DNA of 64,000 bases from positions 1,181,235 to 1,245,234 of the forward strand of contig NZ_WOTN01000001.1 of the NCBI RefSeq assembly GCF_010993745.1, in the 5' to 3' direction. Made by a program: the position numbers and the translations under genes. The stretch's first letter is position 1, and every line of letters begins with the position of its first letter. The notes beneath the pieces were generated by a model. That model ran no database searches and was not told the DNA's origin. It saw nothing but the letters and a program-made list of their open reading frames with translations. The stretch comes from Fodinicola acaciae (lineage in GTDB: Bacteria > Actinomycetota > Actinomycetes > Mycobacteriales > HKI-0501). Shown in pieces: positions 15,366 through 23,820 of the stretch.

Positions 15366-17105
15366 GTGCGTGCTGGTCAGATGGTGGCCGACCGATATCG
15401 GTTGGTCGAGCAACTCGGCGCCGGTGGCAATGGCGTTGTGTGGCGAGCAAATGACCGGCGCCTGCGCCGTGACGTGGCCCTGAAACGCGCCGGATTCGGC
15501 GGCGACCGGCAGGTCGAGCTGTTGCGCCGCGAGGGGATTGTCGCGGCCGGGTTTCACCATCCGAACGTGGTGACGTTGCTGGACGTGCTGGCCGACGGCG
15601 ACGAGCTGTGGCTGGTCATGGAGTACGTGCCGGCGCGCAGCCTCGCCGAGCTGCTGGCCGACGACGGGACCGTGGACGCGCAGGTCGCCATTGCGATCGG
15701 CGTACAGGTCGCGCGCGCGTTGGAAGCCGTGCACGCCAAAGGTGTTGTGCATCGAGACATCAAGCCGAGCAACATTCTGGTGGCGGCGGACCGTACGGTG
15801 AAGGTGACGGATTTCGGCGTCTCGCGAGCGGTGTGGAGCGAGCCGACGCTGACCGGTGACGCGCTCGTTGTCGGCACTCCTGGCTATCTGGCGCCGGAAG
15901 TGGCGCGCGGCGAACGGGTCACGGCGGCCGCGGATATCTTTTCGCTCGGCGCGACTTTGTACGCGGCGGTCGAGGGATCGGTGCCATACGTACCGGCCGA
16001 CACCCCGCAGGAGGCCCTGCGATCGGTCTGCGAGCAGGACATGCGGCCCACGCGCCGCGCCGGACCGCTGGGTGACGTGCTCGTGCAACTGCTGGCGCGC
16101 GACGTGGCCAAGCGTCCGGACGCGGCCCGTACACGGCAACTTTTGGAGGCTCTGCAAGGCATCGAGCCGCCGGTCGCACCGAAGCCACGACGACGGCGGC
16201 TGGCACTGATCGGCGCCGCGGCCGCCGTCGCTGTGGCGACGGTGGCCGGCGGCACGGCGTACGCGCTCACCCGCCATCCCACGCAGCAGGCCACAGCCGT
16301 CGGCGATCCGCACACCGCTGATCCGTGCGGCCTGGTGCAGCCGGCGGGTCTGAGCCGCTTTGGCCGGACCGAGCTGCGGACGGCGTACGGCGGCTTCGAG
16401 CGGTGTGACGTGCTGGTCCGGCCGGAAACCGCCGACGAAACCGATGTCGAGGTGGCCTTCGCGGCGCCGAGCGGCGGGATGCGACCGGCCGGACGGTTGC
16501 CGGTGCTGCGTCCGCCGCCGGACAGCGATGGCTGCGGCCGTACGATCCTGCTCGCCGACGCCGACGTGGAGATCATCGCCAAGCAAAACGCTCAACAGCA
16601 GCGCCGCGACTATTGCCAGCTGGCCGATGCCGCGACCAGTTTCGCGCTCGGCAAGCTCGCGACCGGCGTGCCGCGCCGCACCGCGACGTATCCGCGAGAC
16701 TCGCTCTTCTACCTGAAGGCGTGCTCATTGCTCAACGGGTCGGCCTTGGCGCGCCTGCCCGGCGTGGACGCGGGCGATCCAGACGCCGGTTTCGCCGGCT
16801 GGCAGTGCCGGTGGCACAGCATCACCGACGACGTCTACCTCGACGTGGCGTTCGACCGTAACCTGCCGCTGACCAGCACGGACGGCAAGGTGAGCCGGAT
16901 GTCCGGCCGGGAGGTGTACGTCGCGGCCACGGAGGACTCCTGCCGAGCGCGCGTCGCCTACCGCGAGTTTCGCGACGAGCGCGGTGAGCGGCTGGTCGAG
17001 CTGGTGAAGGTGACGCTGGCCGGCAGGCTCGGCTCGGGTGAGCGGCTGTGTCCGCTGGTCACCGACCTGACCCGCGCGTTGGTCCAGCAGCTACCGGCCA
17101 GTTAG
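15366..17105 (+). CDS. Membrane Ser/Thr protein kinase with Cys-rich sensor domain
   Basis: The 579-residue protein is a PknB-type receptor kinase. Residues 10-265 hold the glycine loop GAGGNG, Lys40 in VALK, the HRDIKPSN catalytic loop (Asp131, Asn136), DFG (149-151) and the APE motif. A membrane segment follows (about 279-301). The outer domain of about 275 residues has at least six cysteines and no PASTA repeats, so it probably senses something other than muropeptides through PASTA. GTG 15366 gives the typical MRAGQMVADRY start. It is divergent from the prenyl operon across 264 bp that hold both promoters, and 36 bp upstream of an FHA-domain gene, its likely phospho-binding partner. Confidence 0.9.
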   Translation: MRAGQMVADRYRLVEQLGAGGNGVVWRANDRRLRRDVALKRAGFGGDRQVELLRREGIVAAGFHHPNVVTLLDVLADGDELWLVMEYVPARSLAELLADDGTVDAQVAIAIGVQVARALEAVHAKGVVHRDIKPSNILVAADRTVKVTDFGVSRAVWSEPTLTGDALVVGTPGYLAPEVARGERVTAAADIFSLGATLYAAVEGSVPYVPADTPQEALRSVCEQDMRPTRRAGPLGDVLVQLLARDVAKRPDAARTRQLLEALQGIEPPVAPKPRRRRLALIGAAAAVAVATVAGGTAYALTRHPTQQATAVGDPHTADPCGLVQPAGLSRFGRTELRTAYGGFERCDVLVRPETADETDVEVAFAAPSGGMRPAGRLPVLRPPPDSDGCGRTILLADADVEIIAKQNAQQQRRDYCQLADAATSFALGKLATGVPRRTATYPRDSLFYLKACSLLNGSALARLPGVDAGDPDAGFAGWQCRWHSITDDVYLDVAFDRNLPLTSTDGKVSRMSGREVYVAATEDSCRARVAYREFRDERGERLVELVKVTLAGRLGSGERLCPLVTDLTRALVQQLPAS

Positions 17106-17141
17106 TGCCCGTCTCGTGCGGTTTTGGCGTTCAATAGCGGT

Positions 17142-17918
17142 ATGAGCCCGACCGCGCAGACGAGCCGACGGCGCAGCCTGGCGTACGCCGTGGTGGCGCC
17201 GCCGGACCGGCCCGGCACGTTGCGTGCGCTCACAGTCGCCAGCGACTACCAGGTCGGTCCCTTCGAGGGCCGCCAGGTCATCTTCGGCCGCAACCGCGAG
17301 GCCGTACACGTGTGCGTCGGCGAGGACGACCGCCGGGTCAGCCGCGCGCACGGCCGGCTGACCTGGCGGCGCGGCCAGTGGTGGCTGGAAAACACCGGGC
17401 GGCAGCCGATGCGGTTGCCGGACGGCTGGCTGCTGTTTCCCGGCGAGGACCCGTTTCCGTTGCCGGCCGGTTATACGCCGCTGTTCGTTGCCGGCTCGGG
17501 AAGCCGTGAGCATCTGCTGGAGATCTTCGTGACCGGCGAGGATGGTGCGCGACCGGTGGCCAAGCCGTCGGACGCGACGATCCCGCCGGAGGTCTATTGG
17601 CTGTCGGAAAAGGAAAGGCTCGTGCTGGTCGTACTGGGCCAACGCTATCTGCAGCACCACAGCCGGCCGCAGCCGCTGACGCGTCAGCAGGTCGCCGGCC
17701 AGCTCGCCGAGCTGCAGCCGGAGGCCGGCTGGAACGACAAAATGGTGGAGCGGGTCATCGCTCCGGTGCGTGAACGGCTCTCGCGCGCCGGCGTACGGGG
17801 ACTGACGCGAGAGGAAGTCGGAGAGCCGGTTGGCAACGCGCTCAACGACAACCTGCTGCGCGCGCTGATGGAGTCGACCGCGCTCGTACCACCTGATCTC
17901 GCATTGCTCGATCATTAG
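17142..17918 (+). CDS. FHA-domain protein
   Basis: The 258-residue protein has an FHA domain (about residues 25-110) with the phosphothreonine-binding marks GRN (49-51) and SRAH (67-70). The C-terminal part (about 140-258) is helical with a winged-helix feel (LSEKERLVLVVLGQRYL and a following helix-turn-helix-like region), so it may link phospho-peptide binding to another contact; no named family is recognised for that part. It follows the membrane kinase by 36 bp on the same strand. Such kinase-FHA pairs are common in actinobacteria and the FHA protein is usually a substrate or adaptor of the kinase. It is predicted cytoplasmic, with no signal or membrane segment. Confidence 0.82.
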   Translation: MSPTAQTSRRRSLAYAVVAPPDRPGTLRALTVASDYQVGPFEGRQVIFGRNREAVHVCVGEDDRRVSRAHGRLTWRRGQWWLENTGRQPMRLPDGWLLFPGEDPFPLPAGYTPLFVAGSGSREHLLEIFVTGEDGARPVAKPSDATIPPEVYWLSEKERLVLVVLGQRYLQHHSRPQPLTRQQVAGQLAELQPEAGWNDKMVERVIAPVRERLSRAGVRGLTREEVGEPVGNALNDNLLRALMESTALVPPDLALLDH

Positions 17919-17999
17919 CGCTGAGGCACGGGAACCCTCCCGCTGCGACCTGTTAGGCACCTACCTCGGACGGAACGTCAAGAGGAGGAGGGTGCATCG

Positions 18000-19292
18000 G
18001 TGAAACGCATTCTGGCAGCCGCGCTGTGCGCGTGCGCCACTCTCGGCTCGGTGACGTTGTACGCGTCATCGGTGACCGCGGCGACGCTGCAGGTCGTCGC
18101 GGCGACGGCCAGCGCCGACGACGGCAACGGACCGGCCAACGCGATCGACGGCGACCTGTCCACGCGGTGGTCCGCCGCCGGTGACGGCGTCTGGATCCGC
18201 CTGGACCTCGGCACCGTCACGGCGGTCGGCTCGGTGTCGGTGGCCTGGTATGACGGTGACAGTCGGAAGGAAACGTTTGACGTCCAGCTGTCCAAGGACG
18301 GCTCGAGCTGGTCGACTGTGCTGTCCAGGGTGACCAGCAGCGGCACCACGCTCAGTCCTGAGGCGTACGGTTTCACCGGTCAGCAGGCCCGCTACCTACG
18401 GATCGTCGGGCACGGCAACTCATCGACCGACTCGGCAACGTGGACGAGCATCGCCGAGGCGACCGTGTCCGACACCTCGACCCAGCCGCCTCCGCCAACG
18501 CAGACTCCTGGCGTCGGCGGCGTGCCGACACCGTCAGGTGCGATTTTGGTGCCGAGCCGGAATTCCACCTACACGATCAGCTCCGGCGGCACGGCGTCGG
18601 CGCCGAAGGTCTATGACTGCCAGGGAAACACCATCCGTGGCGGCGTCGTGATCAAGGCCGACAACGTCGTCATCCAGAACTGCCGCGTGGACGCCCAACA
18701 GCAGTATGGCATCTACTCGGACAACAACACCAACGTCACCATCCAGAACAACGACATCAGGGGGGTGAAGGGCCCCGGTGACCTGAACGCCATCACTTTC
18801 TTCGGCAACGGCCACAAAATCCTTTACAACACCGCCATCAACTTCGTCACCGGCGATCCGGGGGACAGCCACACCGACTTCATCCAGACCTGGGTCTCCA
18901 GCTCGCATCCCACCGCCAGTGACGACGTACAGATCCGCGGCAACAAAGCCATCGGACCGGCGAATCCGGACCGCGACCACAGCGTACCGAGCATCCATCA
19001 GTTTCTGATGGCCGAGGACTACGGTCGTGGCGGCAACAGCGGCGGCAACACCGACGGCATGAAAAACTGGATCGTCGCGGACAACCAGGTAGGCGACAGC
19101 TGGAACCAGGCCATCAAGCTGGACGGGCCGGACAGCGTTTCCATCACCCGCAACACGTTCGTCGGTTCCTCGACCAAGGTCATGGAGGTGACCTCGGCCT
19201 CGACCGGGGTGAAGTTCTACGCCGACAACCAGGTCGGCTCCGGCTACGGTTCGGTCGGCATGCCGGTCACGCCAGGACAGGGACCCGGCTGA
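18000..19292 (+). CDS. Secreted discoidin-domain plus right-handed beta-helix protein
   Basis: The 430-residue protein starts at GTG 18000 behind a strong GAGGAGGAGGG. After a signal peptide (about 1-27) come an F5/8 type C (CBM32-like) domain (about 30-155), with the AIDGDLSTRWSA and ARYLRIVGHGN signatures, a proline-rich linker, and a right-handed parallel beta-helix (about 185-415) rich in Asn ladders such as VVIQNCRVD and NVTIQNNDI. Beta-helix proteins of this kind are often polysaccharide lyases or hydrolases; the catalytic residues cannot be assigned here, so the substrate is open. It is probably an extracellular polysaccharide-degrading enzyme and appears monocistronic. Confidence 0.8.
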   Translation: MKRILAAALCACATLGSVTLYASSVTAATLQVVAATASADDGNGPANAIDGDLSTRWSAAGDGVWIRLDLGTVTAVGSVSVAWYDGDSRKETFDVQLSKDGSSWSTVLSRVTSSGTTLSPEAYGFTGQQARYLRIVGHGNSSTDSATWTSIAEATVSDTSTQPPPPTQTPGVGGVPTPSGAILVPSRNSTYTISSGGTASAPKVYDCQGNTIRGGVVIKADNVVIQNCRVDAQQQYGIYSDNNTNVTIQNNDIRGVKGPGDLNAITFFGNGHKILYNTAINFVTGDPGDSHTDFIQTWVSSSHPTASDDVQIRGNKAIGPANPDRDHSVPSIHQFLMAEDYGRGGNSGGNTDGMKNWIVADNQVGDSWNQAIKLDGPDSVSITRNTFVGSSTKVMEVTSASTGVKFYADNQVGSGYGSVGMPVTPGQGPG

Positions 19293-19360
19293 TATCCCGG
19301 ACGTACCGGAAATCGCATACGCCGGCGCAACGTTCTTCGGTCTTCGATGAGGTCACAACC

Positions 19361-19375
19361 GTGAGGAATCCTCAC
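19361..19375. promoter_or_regulatory. 15-bp palindrome upstream of the TPR/retropepsin-like gene
   Basis: GTGAGGAATCCTCAC is a perfect inverted repeat (7-1-7) ending 15 bp before the TTG start at 19391. Its length and single-base centre suit a dimeric repressor. No adjacent regulator gene is an obvious owner. Confidence 0.5.
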
Positions 19376-19390
19376 ACGGGAGAGTGAACG

Positions 19391-20692
19391 TTGGCTGGTG
19401 ACGGAAACTGGGATCGGCGTTCGGTGCTACGAGGTGCGGCGGTGTTGGCTGGCGCGACCGTGCCATTCTTCGGTGGCGCGGCTGTTGCCGAGCCAGGCAG
19501 CAACGCGGATGCGTTGTTCGCGGCCGGGAAGTTCGAGCAGGCTGGCCGCGCGTACGAGGAGATCCTGAGAAAGGAGCCCGAAAACCTGCGCGCGGCCCGC
19601 CAGCGCGGCTATGTCGGCCTGCTGTCCAACAGGTTCACCGAGGCCGAGAAGTATTTCAAGGTGGCGCTGCGCCTGGCGCCCGCGGACAAGGAAACCAACT
19701 GGCTGCTTGGCGACTGCTACATCCGGCAGGACAAGTTCGCGCTTTCCGTGCCGTGCTGGCAGGCCGCCGGCGAGGAGGCGTACGCGACCTGGTTCGCGGC
19801 GGTTCGCGGCAATCCGTACGAGATCCATGGTGACACCGGCCGCGTACCGTTTCTGCGGATGGACCCGTCGGTGCAGGTGCAGGCATCGGTCAACGGCGGG
19901 CCGTTGAAGCGTTTTTCCTTCTATACCGGCGCGCCGTGGTTGGGGGTCTCCGCCGCGGTGGCCAAGGAGGCCGGCCTGAAGTCGGTGTACAAGCAGAAGA
20001 CCGAGTTTGAGAACGGCTTCGTGTGGATGTATTTCGGCATGCTGGACTCGTTCAAGATCGGCGGCATCGAAGTGCGCAACGTCCCGGTGGGCTGGTCGGA
20101 GCCGGCCGGTGCAGACGTGCCTCCGCAGACCGACGACGGGCTCATCGGGACGTGGTTCTTCTACCATCTGTTGACCACTTTCGACTACGCCGGCCGGTCG
20201 CTGATCCTGCGGCGACGGACCTCCGAAGCGGCCAGGAAGGCCCGTGCAGGCAGCAAACCGCTGCCGATGTGGCTCGCCCTCGAGCACTACGTTCACAGTC
20301 AAGGAAGCTTCGCCGGCAGCACCGACTCCGGTCCGCGAGTGGTCGGCGTGAACTTGGGCGGCAACAGTGAGATCATCGCCGGTTTGCGCGGAAAAACCGC
20401 GGAGCAGTTGGGAATACGGAGCGACTACGACCGCGAGATCGGCACGTTTGGCTCGAGCCATCCGGCTGTCGTCTATCCCTGCTATCCGAACGAGGTGCGG
20501 CTCGGCGACGCGGTCGCCAAGGGCGTCTACTGCTACAACAACCCCAACCAGAAGCCCAACGTGCCATGGCCGTACGGGACTGGGTTCGACACGATCGGCT
20601 GGTTTTCGCACTGCTTCTGGAAACCGTACAACGTCACGCTCGACTTCACCGAGATGCGCCTCTACATCGCGCGCGGCAAGGCAACCGGCTAG
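19391..20692 (+). CDS. Tat-exported TPR protein with catalytically degenerate retropepsin-like domains
   Basis: The 433-residue protein has a Tat signal (DRRSVLRGAAVLAG, cleaved near AAVA), a TPR block (about 38-130), and a C-terminal part with two lobes that read like retropepsin aspartic proteases. In lobe one the expected DTGA is YTGA (178-181), followed by LGVSAAVAKEAGL and the GLIGTWFF stretch. In lobe two the expected DTGAN is NLGGN (321-325), followed by SEIIAG. Both catalytic aspartates are therefore absent (Tyr178, Asn321), so binding rather than cleavage is likely. The TTG start at 19391 follows GGGAGAG. Outside the cell it could bind a peptide or wall component. Confidence 0.6.
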   Translation: MAGDGNWDRRSVLRGAAVLAGATVPFFGGAAVAEPGSNADALFAAGKFEQAGRAYEEILRKEPENLRAARQRGYVGLLSNRFTEAEKYFKVALRLAPADKETNWLLGDCYIRQDKFALSVPCWQAAGEEAYATWFAAVRGNPYEIHGDTGRVPFLRMDPSVQVQASVNGGPLKRFSFYTGAPWLGVSAAVAKEAGLKSVYKQKTEFENGFVWMYFGMLDSFKIGGIEVRNVPVGWSEPAGADVPPQTDDGLIGTWFFYHLLTTFDYAGRSLILRRRTSEAARKARAGSKPLPMWLALEHYVHSQGSFAGSTDSGPRVVGVNLGGNSEIIAGLRGKTAEQLGIRSDYDREIGTFGSSHPAVVYPCYPNEVRLGDAVAKGVYCYNNPNQKPNVPWPYGTGFDTIGWFSHCFWKPYNVTLDFTEMRLYIARGKATG

Positions 20693-20823
20693 CAGAGGGG
20701 ACGCCGCCCGGCGACCTCAGCAGCACCGAGAGGCCTCCATCTCGCGCTCGGCCAGCAGGCCCTGAGAACGGCGGCTGATCGACGGTATCCGGTGGCAGCC
20801 GCGTACAGGCCGATTGCAGTCCG

Positions 20824-21186
20824 ATGCAGACGGAGCGGGTCGTCTTCGTATTGCACGATATTTTCCAGCTGTCATTCGAAAAGGTCGCGGAGACGGTCAG
20901 CCGTACGCCGGCCGCCTGCCGAAAGCTGGCGAGCCGGGCCAGACAGCACGTCGCCGCCGAGCTCCGCTTCGACGTGGACCGCGCCGAACAGCGGCAGATC
21001 ACTGAGAAAATCATCGCGGCCTGCGCTGGCGGCGACCTGGATGCGTTGGTGCGGTTGCTGGATCCGGACGTCGGCGGCGACACGGACAGCGGAGGATTGG
21101 TGGCGACGGCGCAGACCAGGATCATCGGACGCGAGCGGACCGCGCGGACATTGCTCGGCCACATCCAGAGGACGGCGAGGCGGTGA
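20824..21186 (+). pseudogene. Truncated SigJ-like ECF sigma factor remnant
   Basis: The readable 120 residues begin inside sigma region 4 (ERVVFVLHDIFQLSFEKVAETV, then RTPAACRKLASRAR) and run into the start of a SnoaL-like C-terminal domain. The region 2 half and most of the SnoaL domain are missing. Upstream, the frame hits a stop within about 50 bases, so no N-terminal part is hidden nearby. It resembles the intact factor at 49772 but is not identical, so it is the remains of a separate paralogue. Confidence 0.7.
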
Positions 21187-21205
21187 CGCCTCGCCGTCCT
21201 TGGAG

Positions 21206-21640
21206 TCAGTAGAGCGAAATGTTGCAGATACGTGCCTGGCTGAGCGCGCCGTTGTGGTCACCGGGACCGAAGAAGGTCACCGGCTGGCAGAATCCGTTGC
21301 CACTGCCATAAGTGAACTGTCCACCGTCTGTGCCGTACGTGGCCCACATCTGCACGTCGAAGAGGCCGGCGTTGTACGAGCCGTGGCCGGAAAAGCAATA
21401 CCAGCTGCCACCCATCGTCGTCCAGACCAGGAAATCCAGCCGCGGATCGGCGCCGCAGGTGGGGGAGATCGACATCGGCTCGACACCGTGCGGCACCGGT
21501 GTCACGGCCAGTGTCAGGCCCGGTGCCGGATGGGAGAACGTGACGGCCGCGGAGGCCGGTGTCGCGGAAAATCCAGCGGTCGCCAGCGCGGCGAGAACGG
21601 CGACGAGTAGCGCTGCTCGTCGCAGAACCGAAATTCGCAT
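21206..21640 (-). CDS. Small secreted protein with four cysteines
   Basis: The 144-residue protein starts at ATG 21640 with GAGGAGG shortly upstream. A clear signal peptide (about 1-31, ending ATPASA) is followed by a mature domain of about 113 residues with four cysteines and many Gly, Tyr, Phe and Trp residues, suggesting a compact disulfide-bonded beta fold. No family is recognised with confidence. It is probably secreted and monocistronic. Nothing in the neighbourhood, which holds a sigma-factor remnant and the fluoride cluster, explains its job. Confidence 0.65.
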   Translation of the reverse strand: MRISVLRRAALLVAVLAALATAGFSATPASAAVTFSHPAPGLTLAVTPVPHGVEPMSISPTCGADPRLDFLVWTTMGGSWYCFSGHGSYNAGLFDVQMWATYGTDGGQFTYGSGNGFCQPVTFFGPGDHNGALSQARICNISLY

Positions 21641-21729
21641 GTATCCTCCTCGATTGGTGTGATCCTGCCGTCGAGCGAAACTATGCTCCGGTCCGCTGTC
21701 ATCCGACTGTCACTTCGCTGGCGCTCGGG

Positions 21730-22023
21730 TTGGCCGTCACCGCCGCGATGATGCTGCGGCCGCGGATGTGGCAATCAGTTGCCGGCTGGATGATGGCCGC
21801 CGTCCTGGTGTTGCTGGTGCCCGACATCCGGGTGCCGCAGAATGGCGCGTACGCTTTCACGCTGTATTTCGGAAAACTCGAATGGGCGATCGGGTTTCGG
21901 GTTTTCTGCCTGGCCGGCGGCCTGTTGTGGGCGATGGCGGCAGATCATCGACAACGATGCGTTCCCCGTCGACACGAAAGGACAGTCGGCGTTTATCGCA
22001 CGATGGCGGCGATCGCGGTGTAG
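21730..22023 (+). CDS. Possible small membrane protein overlapping crcB
   Basis: From TTG 21730 (ATG 21748 is an alternative) a frame of 97 codons encodes three hydrophobic segments, including VAGWMMAAVLVLLVP and FRVFCLAGGLLWAMA. These look like real membrane helices rather than chance. No ribosome binding site or family is visible, and an ATG just upstream at about 21684 is in another frame, so the true start may be lost or shifted. The 3' end overlaps the convergent crcB gene by 31 bp. It may be a remnant. Confidence 0.3.
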   Translation: MAVTAAMMLRPRMWQSVAGWMMAAVLVLLVPDIRVPQNGAYAFTLYFGKLEWAIGFRVFCLAGGLLWAMAADHRQRCVPRRHERTVGVYRTMAAIAV

Positions 22024-22361
22024 CCAAGAAGCGCCGCGCCGAGGCCGGCGACAATACTGACAGCGACATTCATGAACGCGTAGAAATACGCCTTTTCCTC
22101 GAGCAGCCGTACGGTCTCGTAGCTGAAAGTGCTGTAGGTCGTGAGCGCACCGCACAGGCCAGTGCCGAGCAGCGACAGCACCGGCCCCGGCACGGCGTTG
22201 CCGGCGCCGGTCAGCGCGCCGAGGACAAGGCAACCGACGACGTTGGCGGTGAACGTGCCCCACGGAAACGTGGTGTCGTGGCGGGTCTGCACGGCTCGGT
22301 CGGTGAGATAGCGCAACGGCGCGCCGATCATGGCACCGAGGAAAACCAGCGCGATCGTCAT
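21993..22361 (-). CDS. crcB: Fluoride channel CrcB/Fluc, subunit 1
   Basis: The 122-residue protein has four hydrophobic helices and the CrcB signatures [18 protein letters not shown] and the TTYSTFS motif with its conserved phenylalanine region. CrcB/Fluc proteins form dimeric channels that let fluoride leave the cytoplasm. ATG 22361 overlaps the upstream DUF190 stop as ATGA. A second crcB lies in the same operon, as in species where two different subunits make a heterodimer or provide opposite topologies. Confidence 0.92.
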   Translation of the reverse strand: MTIALVFLGAMIGAPLRYLTDRAVQTRHDTTFPWGTFTANVVGCLVLGALTGAGNAVPGPVLSLLGTGLCGALTTYSTFSYETVRLLEEKAYFYAFMNVAVSIVAGLGAALLGYTAIAAIVR

Positions 22362-22699
22362 GTCTGCGCCTTTCCGTCCAGGCGTACGATCTCGACCTCG
22401 TCGAGCACGACCATTCCTTCCTCGACGAGCTCGTCGAGCTGGGGGAGAAAGCCGCGGATGCGGTCGTCGGCGTCGACGATGACCACCACGGCCGGGAGGT
22501 CCTCGGTCATGCTGAGCAGCCGGTCGGTGTGAACAAGCTGGGTCGCGCCGAAGCCCTCGGCGCCGCGCAGGACGGTGGCACCGGCCAGGCCGGCGGCGTG
22601 CGCGCGGCTGACGATCTCGTGGTAGAGCGGCTTGTGGTGCCACATGTCGTCCTCGCCGATGAAGATCGACAGCCGGGTGCCGTGTCCAAGTGGCCGCAT
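22358..22699 (-). CDS. DUF190 family protein, copy 1
   Basis: The 113-residue protein matches the DUF190 family: [19 protein letters not shown] near the start, [16 protein letters not shown] in the middle, and [18 protein letters not shown]. The fold is PII-like, and family members are frequently encoded beside crcB, so a regulatory role in fluoride or ion transport is inferred. It starts 1 bp after the upstream crcB stop and overlaps the downstream crcB by 4 bp, so all three are one transcript. The exact ligand is not known. Confidence 0.88.
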   Translation of the reverse strand: MRPLGHGTRLSIFIGEDDMWHHKPLYHEIVSRAHAAGLAGATVLRGAEGFGATQLVHTDRLLSMTEDLPAVVVIVDADDRIRGFLPQLDELVEEGMVVLDEVEIVRLDGKAQT

Positions 22700-22700
22700 G

Positions 22701-23204
22701 TCAGCGCCGTCCCCCGTACAGTCCGGCCCAGGTCGTCACCGCGCGCGTGACCCAGACGCCGGCGATGACGGCCAGCAGCGCGCCGATCAGCGTGCCGGCC
22801 AGATACGCGAAGGCGATGCCGACCGTGTCCGGTTGCAGCAACGCGCGGATTTCCACGGCGTACGTGGAAAAAGTCGTGAAGCCGCCGAGCACTCCGACGC
22901 CGAGGAACGGGCGGAGCAGCCGGTGCGCCGACCACACCTCGGTGATCAGCACCATGAGTACGCCGATGAGCAGGCAGCCGACGACGTTGATGGTCAGCGT
23001 CCCCCAGGGGACCTGCCCAGGTGTGGTCGGCAGGAGCTGTGACACGGCGTGCCGCGCGACGGCCCCTACGCCGCCACCGAGAGAGATCGCCAGCAGCACG
23101 GCACCGTGTGACCGCACCAGCTCGCCGCGCTGACTGTCGACTCGGACGTCGATGTCCGGGTCGACCGGGCGGTTGACATCGACATCACCGACCTCGCTGC
23201 TCAC
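22701..23204 (-). CDS. crcB: Fluoride channel CrcB/Fluc, subunit 2 with N-terminal extension
   Basis: The 167-residue protein contains the CrcB core from about residue 35 ([37 protein letters not shown]) and four hydrophobic helices. It differs from subunit 1 by an acidic N-terminal extension of about 35 residues ([18 protein letters not shown]). GTG 23204 has AGGAGG at 23212-23217, and that site lies in a possible RNA hairpin. It heads the crcB-DUF190-crcB operon. A heteromeric channel with subunit 1 is likely. Confidence 0.9.
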   Translation of the reverse strand: MSSEVGDVDVNRPVDPDIDVRVDSQRGELVRSHGAVLLAISLGGGVGAVARHAVSQLLPTTPGQVPWGTLTINVVGCLLIGVLMVLITEVWSAHRLLRPFLGVGVLGGFTTFSTYAVEIRALLQPDTVGIAFAYLAGTLIGALLAVIAGVWVTRAVTTWAGLYGGRR

Positions 23205-23211
23205 CTGCGTG

Positions 23212-23255
23212 CCTCCTACTCGTCCCCGCACACCATTGTGGGGTGTCTGAGTAGG
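23212..23255 (-). promoter_or_regulatory. Leader hairpin overlapping the ribosome binding site of crcB
   Basis: On the minus strand CCTACTC (23255-23249) can pair with GAGTAGG (23221-23215), and the second arm includes part of the AGGAGG ribosome binding site. Inner ACACC/GGTGT and CCCC/GGGG pairings extend the structure. A possible minus-strand -10 (TATAGT within the TATATA stretch near 23326-23335) would give a leader of about 110 nt. It does not match the classical fluoride riboswitch consensus. Confidence 0.4.
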
Positions 23256-23367
23256 GACCGTTGGCAGCGGCCTGAGCTGCGGTTTTTCCGACTGCGCCGG
23301 AACGGCGGGCCCCACCGCCGCACTTCAACTATATATCGACGTCCACAGCGCCATGTGGTGTCGTGGA

Positions 23368-23706
23368 TCACCGCGAGCGGACCGCCTTGCGGTAGACGAC
23401 GGCTTCCACCTCGTCGAGTACGCAGAGGCCGCTGACGCCGAGCTCGTCGAGCTGCGGCAGGAAGTCGCGTATGCGTTGCTCGGCGTCGGCGATGACGATG
23501 AGGACGGGCACGCCGCTGCCGAACATGTGCGTCGTGTGGATCTTGGCGGCGTGCCCATAGCCTTCCACACCGCGGATGACGGTGGCGCCGGCGAGGCCGG
23601 CCTTGTGCGCGCGGTGCACGATCTCGGCGTAGACCGGCTTGTGGTGCCAGATGTCGTCGTCACGCAGGAAGATCGACAGGCGCAGGGCTCGTACCGGCAC
23701 TTTCAC
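23368..23706 (-). CDS. DUF190 family protein, copy 2
   Basis: The 112-residue protein is a second DUF190 member ([54 protein letters not shown]). It is clearly related to copy 1 but diverged. GTG 23706 follows AAGGAGAC. It lies 163 bp upstream of the second crcB on the same strand, separated by the structured leader, so it may be transcribed separately or read through. Together they make a DUF190-crcB-DUF190-crcB cluster for fluoride export. Confidence 0.88.
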   Translation of the reverse strand: MKVPVRALRLSIFLRDDDIWHHKPVYAEIVHRAHKAGLAGATVIRGVEGYGHAAKIHTTHMFGSGVPVLIVIADAEQRIRDFLPQLDELGVSGLCVLDEVEAVVYRKAVRSR

Positions 23707-23820
23707 CGTCGTCTCCTTCTGGTCGCGAGACGATTTACGCCTGAGTAGACCGGTTGCCGACTACGCCGTCAACCTGTCCGATGTGGACGGTCGACCGGAC
23801 GGGTGCCGTACCATCCCGAC

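Noticed and set aside
23263-23286. GCAGC/GCTGC hairpin followed by a T-run as a plus-strand terminator
   Set aside because: No plus-strand gene ends there, so there is nothing for it to terminate.
23205-23340. Classical fluoride riboswitch before crcB
   Set aside because: The conserved core of that riboswitch was not found; only an unrelated hairpin over the ribosome binding site is visible.
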